Shown here piece after piece: positions 31,713-41,576 of a DNA stretch of 64,000 bases. Made by a program: the position numbers and the translations under genes. The stretch covers positions 9,157,029-9,221,028 of the forward strand of contig OZ005692.1 of the NCBI GenBank assembly GCA_963930775.1. The letters run 5' to 3'. Source of the stretch: Cliona cf. orientalis (taxonomy: Eukaryota; Porifera; Demospongiae; Clionaida; Clionaidae). The first letter of the stretch is position 1, and every line of letters begins with the position of its first letter. A model generated the notes under the pieces. That model was not told the DNA's origin. It did not search any database and worked only from the letters and a program-made list of their open reading frames with translations.

Positions 31713-33410
31713 ATGTACTCCTTGTTGATAACAGCTCTCTTTTCAGTGCTACTATTTCCATCATCAGCTGAATTAGAAAGTACCAACCCTGATAGCACCT
31801 CTGCAGTGAGTTTTTCAGGTAATGACAACCACTGCAGCAATGACAGTACTTGTCCCACATGGTTCACATGTAATACCGAGAAAAGGTGTCAGTGTGATAG
31901 GGGACACACAACGGGAATTGTATGTGACAATCAGGTTCAAGTTTCTGCTGTTTTGAACTGCAATTGTGTGACTTACGATATTGAGAGCAAATCTACATAT
32001 GCCGGGCCTTGCTTTTACAACTGCCTACTGAGTAGTTCACCTTTTGCACGCATTGAAGAACTACCAAAGAATCCAGAAACACTTATCAACAACTCAGCAT
32101 GCACACCTTTTCATCGAACTGGCCTACTGTGTGGTGACTGTGAAGACGGATACAGACCACTGGTGCTATCATACGATCTCAGTTGTGTGGAGTGTCCAGA
32201 TGGACATAAAAACTGGTGGAAGTTCATCCTGATTGGATTTGTACCTCTCACAGTATTCTATCTATTCATAGTTGTCTTTAACATTAATGTGACATCTTCT
32301 CGCCTCCACGGTGTAGTTTGGTATAGTCAATTTATGTCTACACCGGCCTTTGTTCGAATAATCCTGCTTGTCTTAAGTAAAGACAGAAAATATTTAGCAG
32401 TTGCAAAAGTCGTTTTTTCCTTCTATAGTATGTGGAATCTTGATATTTTTCGTTCCATCTTTCCAAATACCTGCCTTAATGTAACCACCCTTCAAGCCTT
32501 AGTCCTGGAATATCTACTTGCTTTCTATCCATTTGTATTGATACTAATTTCATATCTTTTTATTGTGCTATATGATAGGCGAGTTCCAGTTATAGTACCT
32601 CTATGGAAGCCAGTCAATAAGGTGCTTGTCATATTTCGAGAATCTTGGGATATTCGTACTTCAGTACTTGATTCCTTTGCTACATTCTTTTTACTGTCCT
32701 ACATAAAAATCTTAAACGTAACAGCCGATATTTTGATCCCAACTCAAATTTTTCAGATGTCTTCTAACAAATCTAAGTTTGGAGTCTACTATTCACCTAC
32801 TGTTTCTTATTTGGGTGATGAACATCTTCCCTATGCTATCCTAGCAATAATCTTGGTTACACTGTTTGTGAGTATCCCCACGATAATTTTTAGTCTTTAT
32901 CCATGTCAGTTTTTTCACAAGTTTCTCTCTCTCTTTCCCATTAATTGGCACTTTCTCCATGCCTTTGTTGACTCCTTTCAAGGCTGTTACAAGAACGGAA
33001 CAGAGCCTGGAACACACGACTGCAGATGGTTCTCGGTACCCATGCTGCTTATTTGGCCAATACTCTGCACCGTTTACAGCTTAACATTATCTACTATGTT
33101 CTTCGCATATAGCCTGATTATCCTACTGATTCTATTGATAGCAATGATCAATATTCAACCGTTAAAAAGGATTGGCCCACATTACCCCTTTGTCGATGTA
33201 ATCTTCATATCCTTATCATGTTTTGTCCACGTAACCATGTTGGAAAATGCAGCTTTTGTACGTGAAAAATACTGTTCCACTCGTTCAACTTTAACAATTA
33301 TTATTGGATTTCTGACATCAGTTATTCCAATAATCTATACCTCTTTCCTAATTGGTTCGTGGCTCTTCTCAAAGATTAACATAGCACGCATACCTCGTGC
33401 ATTGGTATAG
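31713..33410 (+). CDS. Short-type Cys-rich polytopic membrane protein, copy F
   Basis: 565 residues, intact; the functional counterpart of pseudogene D. The signal peptide is LLITALFSVLLFPSSAE, with CTPFHRTGLLCGDCEDGYRP. In the TM6-TM7 region it reads HKFLSLFPINWHFLHAF, as in copy E, instead of the HKFLFLF form of C and D. The loop has GCYKNGTEPG where all other + copies have GCYKDG, creating a possible extra N-glycosylation site. The end is SKINIARIPRALV, as in D. Confidence 0.9.
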   Translation: MYSLLITALFSVLLFPSSAELESTNPDSTSAVSFSGNDNHCSNDSTCPTWFTCNTEKRCQCDRGHTTGIVCDNQVQVSAVLNCNCVTYDIESKSTYAGPCFYNCLLSSSPFARIEELPKNPETLINNSACTPFHRTGLLCGDCEDGYRPLVLSYDLSCVECPDGHKNWWKFILIGFVPLTVFYLFIVVFNINVTSSRLHGVVWYSQFMSTPAFVRIILLVLSKDRKYLAVAKVVFSFYSMWNLDIFRSIFPNTCLNVTTLQALVLEYLLAFYPFVLILISYLFIVLYDRRVPVIVPLWKPVNKVLVIFRESWDIRTSVLDSFATFFLLSYIKILNVTADILIPTQIFQMSSNKSKFGVYYSPTVSYLGDEHLPYAILAIILVTLFVSIPTIIFSLYPCQFFHKFLSLFPINWHFLHAFVDSFQGCYKNGTEPGTHDCRWFSVPMLLIWPILCTVYSLTLSTMFFAYSLIILLILLIAMINIQPLKRIGPHYPFVDVIFISLSCFVHVTMLENAAFVREKYCSTRSTLTIIIGFLTSVIPIIYTSFLIGSWLFSKINIARIPRALV

Positions 33411-33821
33411 TTTTCACCTATGCTCTGGGCCTAACTTGGCCAGAATCCTTTCTTAATATGTAATTTAAACTAATTATTTTTTTAGTGTTATTAATTAACA
33501 TGTATGTATAGCTTAACTCCATGCAGCCCTCTCACCTAGCAATTAAGTAAGTGCATATAATATTGAAAGTTCGGATAGAGGGCAAATTGCACGGTATAGC
33601 ATATTGCATATATATATATATATATATGTATTTCCTCATTATTCAATAACTCTTTACACAGCTATAAACAAATATTTATTTCTCACTGTCGGATATCAAG
33701 TTAGGTAGCAACAAATTACTATAATTACATTATCTTATGCATAGTGAGTGCAACATGTACCTTACATCTAAGATCCACTTTCACTCATAGCCAAAACATC
33801 CACTAATAAAGTCACAAACTT

Positions 33822-33985
33822 GGAGAAATGCTTAGATCAATGCCATTGAAGGGCCAGTTTGTAAACTACAACCATAAGGAACAAACAGTAATATATACTG
33901 TACCTTTTAAATAAACAGGTGGGAAACTAAACTAGATTATTCTAGCAACTCTATACTGAGGAAAGAGGAATTTAAATACGTTTTA
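33822..33985 (+). repeat. Left arm of inverted repeat bracketing the long gene G
   Basis: GGAGAAATGCTTAGATCAA to GAGGAAAGAGGAATTTAAAT. The reverse complement is recognisable at 39368-39539 (AAATTCCTCTTTCCTCA to TGATCTAAGCATTTCTCC) with moderate divergence. The arms are about 5.4 kb apart. Confidence 0.75.
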
Positions 33986-34432
33986 TCTGTATAGGCTGTC
34001 AGCAAATCAAAGGCCAGTGTCATCAAGTTAGATGATTGTTATTGTAGGAACTATCATGATGCGATTACAAATTAAGCTAGATTGTACGGCTAGCAGCATG
34101 CATGGAGCTGCAATAGTTGCCATAATATATTGTAACAGTTATAATATATTGTCAGATATAACATCAATGCAGAATGTGTTGTTATGATAAAGCAAATTCA
34201 TTGCCATACTAGGCTTTAAAATGATTATACCACATCCCCTCAAGTCGCATGGGATTTAATATTGCCTTGGCCCTTTGAGTTGACCTCAGGTAATGAATCC
34301 CATACAACCCTTGAGGGTATGATACTATTATATGTGCATATTATTAATCTTTCAATGTCGCTCATAACTCTCTCATATAATTATCTGTTTAATTCCTGAA
34401 TTTATACATGAGCTGCCATAGTACTTGTAGAT

Positions 34433-35110
34433 GGGTCATGCTCACATGACAAGGTACAAGTTAAATGAATTATTAGTGCACAAGTAAAGTACAATGTCGA
34501 GTGATACCAAGTGTATAGTATGAATTGACCAGGTATGTGATAATAGAAGTACACTGTATCAGTTTTCTTTCCAGTATACTTGAAGTACTTAAATTTAAGG
34601 GCATTTAATGAACAGTTCATGTGTGTATGTGCATCAAATTTTGATACTTGCATGCCTCACTATGGCAAGCAATTTATATACAGTGCAACCTCGATTATCC
34701 AGACCCCTTTGTCCACAGGTTGCCATGGCATACTGGATAAATGAAAACTGAAGTGCCTACATTTCTCACCTGGTTTACGATACCTAGCCTATAAATGATA
34801 GATCTACCTGTACAGTATAATCATGGCCAGTAGTGTTCAGAAAGGGTCACTCATGATCAGTTTTGGCCAAGGCAAAGTCTGTGGAGCCCATAGCTCATCA
34901 CCCAACATCACAAAGAGCATTGGTCACGCCTTCTGCGTATGCATGGTAATGTATTTTCTGGTATCCAGCTAGTCTGGATAATCGAGGTCTCAGATAATTG
35001 AGGTTGCGTTATATAGCACGGTGTATGTAGTATAGGTGATCTGGCCAGATTACATAAATTGAGATGATAAAGCGGTTTGGATGACATTCTGATATGTAAT
35101 CAGCTATATT
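34433..35110 (+). repeat. Copy of dynein exon end plus intron, split by a pogo-like insertion
   Basis: GGTCATGCTCACATGACAAG at 34434 is the last 20 bases of the dynein exon ending at 12936 with one change, followed by the same donor GTACAA-like sequence and intron (TTAGTGCACAAGTAAAG). The homology stops at 34680 and resumes at about 35027 (GTATAGGTGATCTGGCC). Confidence 0.8.
34681..35011. mobile_element. Pogo/Tigger-like non-autonomous element
   Basis: The left end CAGTGCAACCTCGATTATCC is a classic pogo-type terminus preceded by TA. The right end contains CTGGATAATCGAGGT and then AGATAATTGAGGTTGCG, inverse copies of the left end. The last bases before TA are degenerate, so the right limit is approximate. 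No transposase frame was seen. Confidence 0.75.
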
Positions 35111-35175
35111 TTAAACAAAATAAGGATAATGTGCATACATTAAAAGTATTAAGGTTCTTGATAAATGGGCATCAT

Positions 35176-38100
35176 TCAAACATCTTGTACTAGTAGTGGC
35201 TCCCTTAGTGTGTTACCTGTACGCGTGTTCTTCTTAGTTTTGGTCTGTTGATCTTGCTCATTAAAGCTTGTTGTACTGCAATTTTCTTGTAATTGATCAT
35301 CTATTGTCAACACTGAGTTAGAGAATGTTACTTCTGTAGAAAAGCATTTGAAAAGCCTACTATTCAACTTAATGCTCGTGGTATCATTCACGGCCGACCT
35401 AGGTGTTCTTCGTTTGACTTTTGTCATGATCCAGTCTGACAGTTTTCTATACCACTTATAGTTACTGAGAGCATAGTGGACATGATATACTAAGATGCAG
35501 AGGAATGTTATCAAGGTTACAGTGATTGATGCGTTTGTTAAAATCTCTTGCTTATTTATCTGTCCTGTATAGAAGGTAGCTATGGTGAGGAGCAGAAGAT
35601 TAAAGTAGCAGATGTTTTCAACATAATCCAGTGTCTTACTTTTGTACACGTTGTTACCTATGTATGTTTTTAGCACAATCAAAAGGGTTATGATTATTCC
35701 CGTTGTAAGAAGATTCTGTTGAGGATTTCCCGATACATTTGCTGTTATGAAAATGTTGAGCAGGATTCGCAAGAACAAGAGTAAACCAGTCCAATAGCGA
35801 TACTTAGGCTTGAATGGAGCATGGTACGTTTCAATGAAGCCGTATAGTTTCACATTTTTAACCCATTTGAACATCGAAATGTTGGATGCATACAAAAGCC
35901 ATTGCCACAATAACAGTATTAGTGTATAGGCAATTCCCAAGAGGAATAGAGTGAGCCCTACCAAGAAGAGAGGGATATGCTTGCCATGAAGGTATTTCAC
36001 GCTAGCATCAGATAGCCACACAATCTCGTGTGTACTATTAGGATACTTAATAGTAGTAAAAGAGAAAATTTCAAGGGTGACACGAAGAAAATAGGCATAT
36101 GAGATTAGAACGAGTGTTGCCAAGGTTGCCACTGGATTTCTGTTACCAATGAGTCGTGCACATTTTGATGAATATTGAGTGATGATAATTATAATCAGCA
36201 CCAAACAAATGAGATATAGTGGGAAAAAGAGGCTGAACCATGCATTGCCATAAGCATCCATACCATCATATGCACATCTGTTTATTCCCAATTGCGTGTT
36301 TAGTATATACAGGAATAGTACTAATGATTCCTTGGGAAATGATATAAATGCACTTCTGTTTATCAGTACCACATTTGCATAGAATATTATTCCATTCATC
36401 GTTCCTACAGCCACCGTCAGATTAAAGAAAAGCAAGACTGCTACTAGCGTTATCCCACCAATAAAACCTAGTAGGGCATTTACAAATACTAAGCCTAGCC
36501 ATTGCTTGGGGCATTTTATGCAATTCAAGCCACCAGCTGACACACTGTAACCATGTCTACACCTTCCGCATAGCAGACCTGAGTGGTTGAAATTACACTG
36601 AGCATCAGCTCCATTAGGATCGTTTAAATTTATTATCCCTGTATTAGGGGAGGGTGGAAAGCAATAGTTGTAAGGACAGTTAAGGTGAATAATATAATTG
36701 TAACCACCTCCTACCTTGTTTGGTGTATAGTTTATCCAGGTATTTGATTTTCTCACAAAGGAAGTATTAGCATCATAAACAGTGACGTATGGTTTTAGAG
36801 CTGGATCACATTCACAGTCACATTTATTGCTTTGATTTGTTTGTCGAAATCCTATCGAGCATTTGCACTTGGTGAAGTTTATTTTGATACTAAGAAATGA
36901 AAGCCCTAACTTCCTGCATGGGCTTGGATCAGCGTATATAATAAGTTCCTCTGAGCTGTTTAGTGAGGAAATATTAAAGGTTAAATTGGTACACTGTTTT
37001 GTCACATGTTGTAATTGTTGTCCTTCACCTAAATTGCCCCCTTTTGATAAAGAGCTGCGAACGTAAGCATCGATGGTGTTATTAACCTGATCAACTACAA
37101 CTACGGTAATTGTGAATTTTTGGCTCTTTTGGGTGGTGATATGTGGTTGTGCTAAGCTGCAGTTATAGGTTGTGTTAAGGCAAAAGCAGATCTTTAATGC
37201 GTCTGATGCTATCTCGTTTGTAATATTTTGCAAACTTGATCCTACTTCTTCTGAAAAGTATATGAGACCGTCTATTTTTTGATTAGCTGTAGTTGTATAA
37301 ATATCACTATTGTACATGCCAGCCATGGGATTTACTGTGCATCTATCCAACAGTCCCCCATAGAGCACTGATCCTCTCACAGCTGTGTTGTTCGTAAACT
37401 TGATTTGGTATTTCATTCCTGGACCATTTCGCTTGATGTTTATGTCGTTGTATAGCAATTGAAAGAAGCATTCCGTTTCCGTCTTGTATTCCAAATATGA
37501 GGTACTTCTACAGATGCCTAAGTATGTTTCATCCTCTACAAATATTGCCCCGCCATCTTCTGTAGCCATATTCTCTATGAAACCAAGTTCATAACCAGTA
37601 TATCCACTTGCTATGCCAGTGAGCTTGGAATTTGCCTGAAGGTATAGACCACCACCTTTCTCTGCTTGATTGCCAATTAATATGAGCGATATTTCGTAGT
37701 CATGTTTGCTAGAATAGCTTACACTGATTAATGTACCCACTGCATAAATTCCACCCCCTCTCTCATGTGCCCTATTTCCAGAGAACGTACAGTTACCTCG
37801 ACAGAAGAAGTGAGTCATGTATAGGAATGCTCCCCCTCCACTCTTATTTGCAAAGTTATTCATGACTGAAAGATTACCGGCTATAGTCAATTGGCTTTGA
37901 GACGAATAGAGTGCCCCTCCTGACTTTTGAGAATAGTTCTCCAAAATCATGGAATTTCCTTCGAATTCGATTCTGCTCCTTATTATTGTTAGTGCACCTC
38001 CTGCTCGTAAATGGCTTTCGCTTTCCATAACATACCTTTGTGTTGAGTTATTTAGTAAGTTGCACCCTGTGAATCTCGCAAAGCTACTCATGATAAGAAA

Positions 38101-39051
38101 TGATCCAAAATTGAATGAGAAATTTAGTCCCTCTATCACCTGTGCTCCTGTTTTTAACAGGTGGACCACACTGAAATAGCCAGTGTTGTCCGATAGTATG
38201 AGTCCCCTCAAGTAAACTTGAGCTTTCACGAAGCACAAAATGGATTTATCAGCAAAATTGTCATTTACTTTGCTATTGTTGATCTCTATATTACTCTTTC
38301 TGGCAAAGATGATCATTTCTCCTTTATTTTTTTCAATGGTAGTCCCTTTCATTGTGAGATTACTATTCATCAGATGAATCAGTGCTGAAGAGGTATAATT
38401 GTATATTGTTGCTTCTATGGAATTATTGCTGAAGGTACAGTTTGTAATGGTGATAGTAGTTTTATTCCTAGCAGTACATGAAATTATGCGTCCTCTATTA
38501 CTAATAAAGCCAGTTTGTTCAAATGTGACATTGCTATTGTCAGAAGTAAGCATGGCTATATCAGTAGTGCTGACTTCTTGAAAAGATGATATTTTTATGA
38601 TTGCATTAGTATTCTTTAGGTTAAAGAAGCCGTTAACATCTCTTTTTAAGTAGTTTGTAAAGGTACAATTTTTGACCTTAAAGGTTGAGACGTTTGTGAC
38701 AGTGATGTATGCACATCCAAGAAAATCTATGTTGCTAAGTTGTGTATGGTTAATGCTGGCAAGAAGTATGCCCCCATTGTTACTGCATATGATATTTGTC
38801 TGCTCTGTATCTGTCGGTGAACTTAGTGAGAATGAGTCCTTATCCATAAATTCTAATTTTGATAATAATCGATGTTTACCTGGGTGGAAAATCAGCTCAA
38901 TAGTTGTGTCTGAACTGTCATCTAAGGTAATATTTTCCAGCATATAGGACAAATTGCAGCATTGTGTGGCTTCTGAGGGTGTGATAGAGTACTCTTTAGT
39001 TGCACAGCGATAAAGGATCAAGCAAATAATGATTATTCTTGCTATTAGCAT
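35176..39051 (-). CDS. Long-type beta-helix (Pmp-like) polytopic membrane protein, copy G
   Basis: The ATG at 39051 is preferred over one 40 codons upstream because it opens a signal peptide (MLIARIIIICLILYRCA); this gives 1291 residues. The ectodomain (to about 820) is a run of short Asn-rich strands such as NCTFSNNSIEATIYN. Typical Pmp/beta-helix repeats follow: SGGALYSSQS, SGGGAFLYMTHF, FSGNRAHERGGGIYAVG, EKGGGLYLQANSKL and EDGGAIFVEDET. The motif SGLLCGRCRHGYSVSAGG then CIKCP starts near 824. It introduces about ten membrane segments, with IGNRNPVATLATLVLISY and KHIPLFLVGLTLF in between. The cytoplasmic tail of about 85 residues ends NTLREPLLVQDV. It is the most divergent of the long copies and stands alone at the strand switch. 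Pmp repeats are known from bacterial adhesins and from some eukaryotes. Function here is unknown; surface recognition or adhesion is an inference. Confidence 0.88.
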   Translation of the reverse strand: MLIARIIIICLILYRCATKEYSITPSEATQCCNLSYMLENITLDDSSDTTIELIFHPGKHRLLSKLEFMDKDSFSLSSPTDTEQTNIICSNNGGILLASINHTQLSNIDFLGCAYITVTNVSTFKVKNCTFTNYLKRDVNGFFNLKNTNAIIKISSFQEVSTTDIAMLTSDNSNVTFEQTGFISNRGRIISCTARNKTTITITNCTFSNNSIEATIYNYTSSALIHLMNSNLTMKGTTIEKNKGEMIIFARKSNIEINNSKVNDNFADKSILCFVKAQVYLRGLILSDNTGYFSVVHLLKTGAQVIEGLNFSFNFGSFLIMSSFARFTGCNLLNNSTQRYVMESESHLRAGGALTIIRSRIEFEGNSMILENYSQKSGGALYSSQSQLTIAGNLSVMNNFANKSGGGAFLYMTHFFCRGNCTFSGNRAHERGGGIYAVGTLISVSYSSKHDYEISLILIGNQAEKGGGLYLQANSKLTGIASGYTGYELGFIENMATEDGGAIFVEDETYLGICRSTSYLEYKTETECFFQLLYNDINIKRNGPGMKYQIKFTNNTAVRGSVLYGGLLDRCTVNPMAGMYNSDIYTTTANQKIDGLIYFSEEVGSSLQNITNEIASDALKICFCLNTTYNCSLAQPHITTQKSQKFTITVVVVDQVNNTIDAYVRSSLSKGGNLGEGQQLQHVTKQCTNLTFNISSLNSSEELIIYADPSPCRKLGLSFLSIKINFTKCKCSIGFRQTNQSNKCDCECDPALKPYVTVYDANTSFVRKSNTWINYTPNKVGGGYNYIIHLNCPYNYCFPPSPNTGIINLNDPNGADAQCNFNHSGLLCGRCRHGYSVSAGGLNCIKCPKQWLGLVFVNALLGFIGGITLVAVLLFFNLTVAVGTMNGIIFYANVVLINRSAFISFPKESLVLFLYILNTQLGINRCAYDGMDAYGNAWFSLFFPLYLICLVLIIIIITQYSSKCARLIGNRNPVATLATLVLISYAYFLRVTLEIFSFTTIKYPNSTHEIVWLSDASVKYLHGKHIPLFLVGLTLFLLGIAYTLILLLWQWLLYASNISMFKWVKNVKLYGFIETYHAPFKPKYRYWTGLLLFLRILLNIFITANVSGNPQQNLLTTGIIITLLIVLKTYIGNNVYKSKTLDYVENICYFNLLLLTIATFYTGQINKQEILTNASITVTLITFLCILVYHVHYALSNYKWYRKLSDWIMTKVKRRTPRSAVNDTTSIKLNSRLFKCFSTEVTFSNSVLTIDDQLQENCSTTSFNEQDQQTKTKKNTRTGNTLREPLLVQDV

Positions 39052-41576
39052 ATTGACTGATCTTAGATGCTCGTTAGCACTGCAAAAGCATGATCGATTA
39101 TGTGCCTGCAAGTTGTAATGGGCGTTTTTAAGATTCCCATGTTTATAGTTGGCTGTGATATGTTTTATCATGAAATTGGAAACAATTCAGTGAGAACTGA
39201 GCCACTCTATAGTTTGAAATCATTGTTTGCTAGTCCCAAATCCATTGTCAATAAATGGCCGATAGTGATAACCCTGCTCTGAAGCAAGTACACACGTCTT
39301 AATGAATTTTGCTATGGGGGATACACGCATATATTTTTCTCTCAATTTGGTGATGTATAGCCTACAGATTAAATTCCTCTTTCCTCAAAGCATAATAGCT
39401 GTATAGACTAGCTAGAACAATTTATTTTAGTTTTCCACCCGTTGATTTAAATCTCATTATATGTTTAACATATTGTTTGTTCTCCATGGCTATGGTTTAT
39501 GAATCGATCCTTGAAAGGGAATGATCTAAGCATTTCTCCCTGCTAATTTGTAATAATATTATGATTGAAAATGGATTCTAGATGCAAGATCCATGCTGCA
39601 TTTATCATTCCAAATCATATGCAACATTGTATAATATATCGCTCGAAACTGATGAACTGATTAACGCTCGGCGCATGCGCATGAGCGTTACGGTAGTCTG
39701 TTTGTCTGTCTGTTTGTGTGTTACCAGTCTACTGACTGCATATAAAGTTTATGCTAGAAAATGAACATACCAGCCAACTTCACGCTGATCTCCAAAGGTT
39801 TTCAACTTTGGGATTTTGCTATAAAGCATTCGTTGAAGAGTTATGGCTCTATTCATCCTTTTTAGCGTGCAAGTCCGCCATTTTTGTGATATAAATATAC
39901 TATTTCCACGTGCCTAAGCTGTCTATTAATAGCACATACTATATATCTATTTATACCACTTACTATTAATAGGTACCCTCGTGGTACATTGCGCATGTGC
40001 TATATAAAGCTCATCTCCTTTTTGCACATGGCAGTTCACAGCCTAGCGCCTAAGTGGAAAGAATTTGTGTATCTGTGGTACGTTTGTTTTGTCTCACTCT
40101 CTGTTTCAAGATTGTTAACCCCCTGAGCATAAAAATAGTGCACTGCATATACATAGCAGACAGTTTTACATACCTGCTTGTACTGTGCCTATATAACTTT
40201 CTATCACTAAGTACATAATCATAGAGTAGCGTTTGATCTCCACTCCATATGGTATTCCACCGAGCATTTTACACCATGGTGCTTCATTTATTCTGTTATA
40301 GTGAATAAATGTTTATTTAGAGCTGTGTAAATAGATAAGAATCCAGGAAAATAATTATACAGTTAACATTATATATTTTACTAGGAGTACACATGGTGCA
40401 AATAGTTCCCCGCACGAGCAAATGAATGAGTGAGCACACATGAGCTTCTACTCTTCATAGCTGGCACAAATTCTACTTGTGTATTAAAGTACTAAGCTAT
40501 AGTCTGTAATTTTGGACTTGGGTACAGGTGAGACTGCTGCTACTACTACATAATTTTCTAGTATTATCCCATCATGGCCAGTGTCACTATATGATTCTTC
40601 AGAAAGGTAGGCTATTTTTCAGACAGATTTTGAGAAGGAGAAAAAAAAGAGCCTGGGGACAACCAGAGAAGACAGATGCAAGGGGCTAAATCTTATCTTA
40701 AATGACCGGACATCCTCAAATTATTCTTCCAAAGCGGCTGCTTCAGAGTCTTTCTGGTTTAATCAGCTTCCTGGCTGCTGCATGAAAGTACATCCTCCAA
40801 GTCTCCAAGTCCTCCCGTCTTTCAAGTCCTCCCGTCTTTCTGTGCCACATTTTTGAGTGCAACGTGGCACGTGTTTAAGAACCCCGAGCGATCTTTACCA
40901 GAAAGAAGAATGATCTTTGCCAAATAATAATTGTATTCCAAAAGCATGACGGACATACATGTACATACAATGCTAGCTGCCAATCTCTGGCCCACTATCC
41001 GCGATTCAATACCTCGTGTTAATGCGCTCGTCAATCATGCAGTCTAGTTCCCCCTAGCTCTCTCTCCTAGCTTTCAATATTGAATGCTTGCAGGAAATCT
41101 CACTTGAAATGGGCCCAGAGTTGAGGCTACATATATATTAACGCTAATATAAAACCAGGAGCATATTGTGTGATGAATGAGCGTATAACTTGTGTGCCAT
41201 TGAAATACAAATTTATGTACAAAATTGTGCGTGGCTAACCAGCTGAGTACTAGGCCATTTCCAATGGATGCACGATTTCCAAATATTATGGAAAGAGCTG
41301 AATTTGCATTTTGATGGCACCCGGCCATGTAATATGGTACATGTAGTTGCACACTCCTTCGGCAGCATTTTACAAAATTTTGACATAAAAAGTTTTGATA
41401 TGCAAATAACTTCTAGATCTAAGGTATGGATTGCATGCATGGGTATAACAAAGAAATGTATGATTGTGATGCTACTTTACAGTAATAATTAGTTGACATT
41501 GTATTTGCATGAGTCCCTTGAATATATACTTGTTGGCCAACAGTCATTGTCAAGTTAGGAGTATATTGGTGAAAAG
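39052..41576. other. Spacer upstream of copy G and downstream of pseudogene H
   Basis: Contains the right arm of the long inverted repeat (39368-39539), a GTCTGTTTGTCTGTCTG-type low-complexity tract near 39700, a duplicated CAAGTCCTCCCGTCTTTC at about 40806-40840, and otherwise unique AT-rich sequence. No exon with protein features was recognised in either direction. Confidence 0.6.
39368..39539 (-). repeat. Right arm of inverted repeat bracketing the long gene G
   Basis: Reverse-complement partner of 33822-33985. The ends match best (CTAAGCATTTCTCC and AATTCCTCTTTCCTCA), and the centre matches at GTTTTCCACCCGTTGATTTA. Confidence 0.75.

Larger units (their letters stand above)
33411..35175. 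other. Spacer at the end of the + strand array
   Basis: No gene was recognised. It contains an (AT)n tract at 33602-33626, the left arm of a long inverted repeat (33822-33985), a foldback segment (34226-34325) also found at 43755-43855, a copy of the dynein exon end plus intron (34433-34680, continued 35027-35110), and a pogo-like element between those two halves. Confidence 0.7.

Noticed and set aside
39582-39764. Open frame with an SVCLSVCLCV-type stretch
   Set aside because: It arises from a GTCTGT low-complexity tract; no start context, no partner exon.
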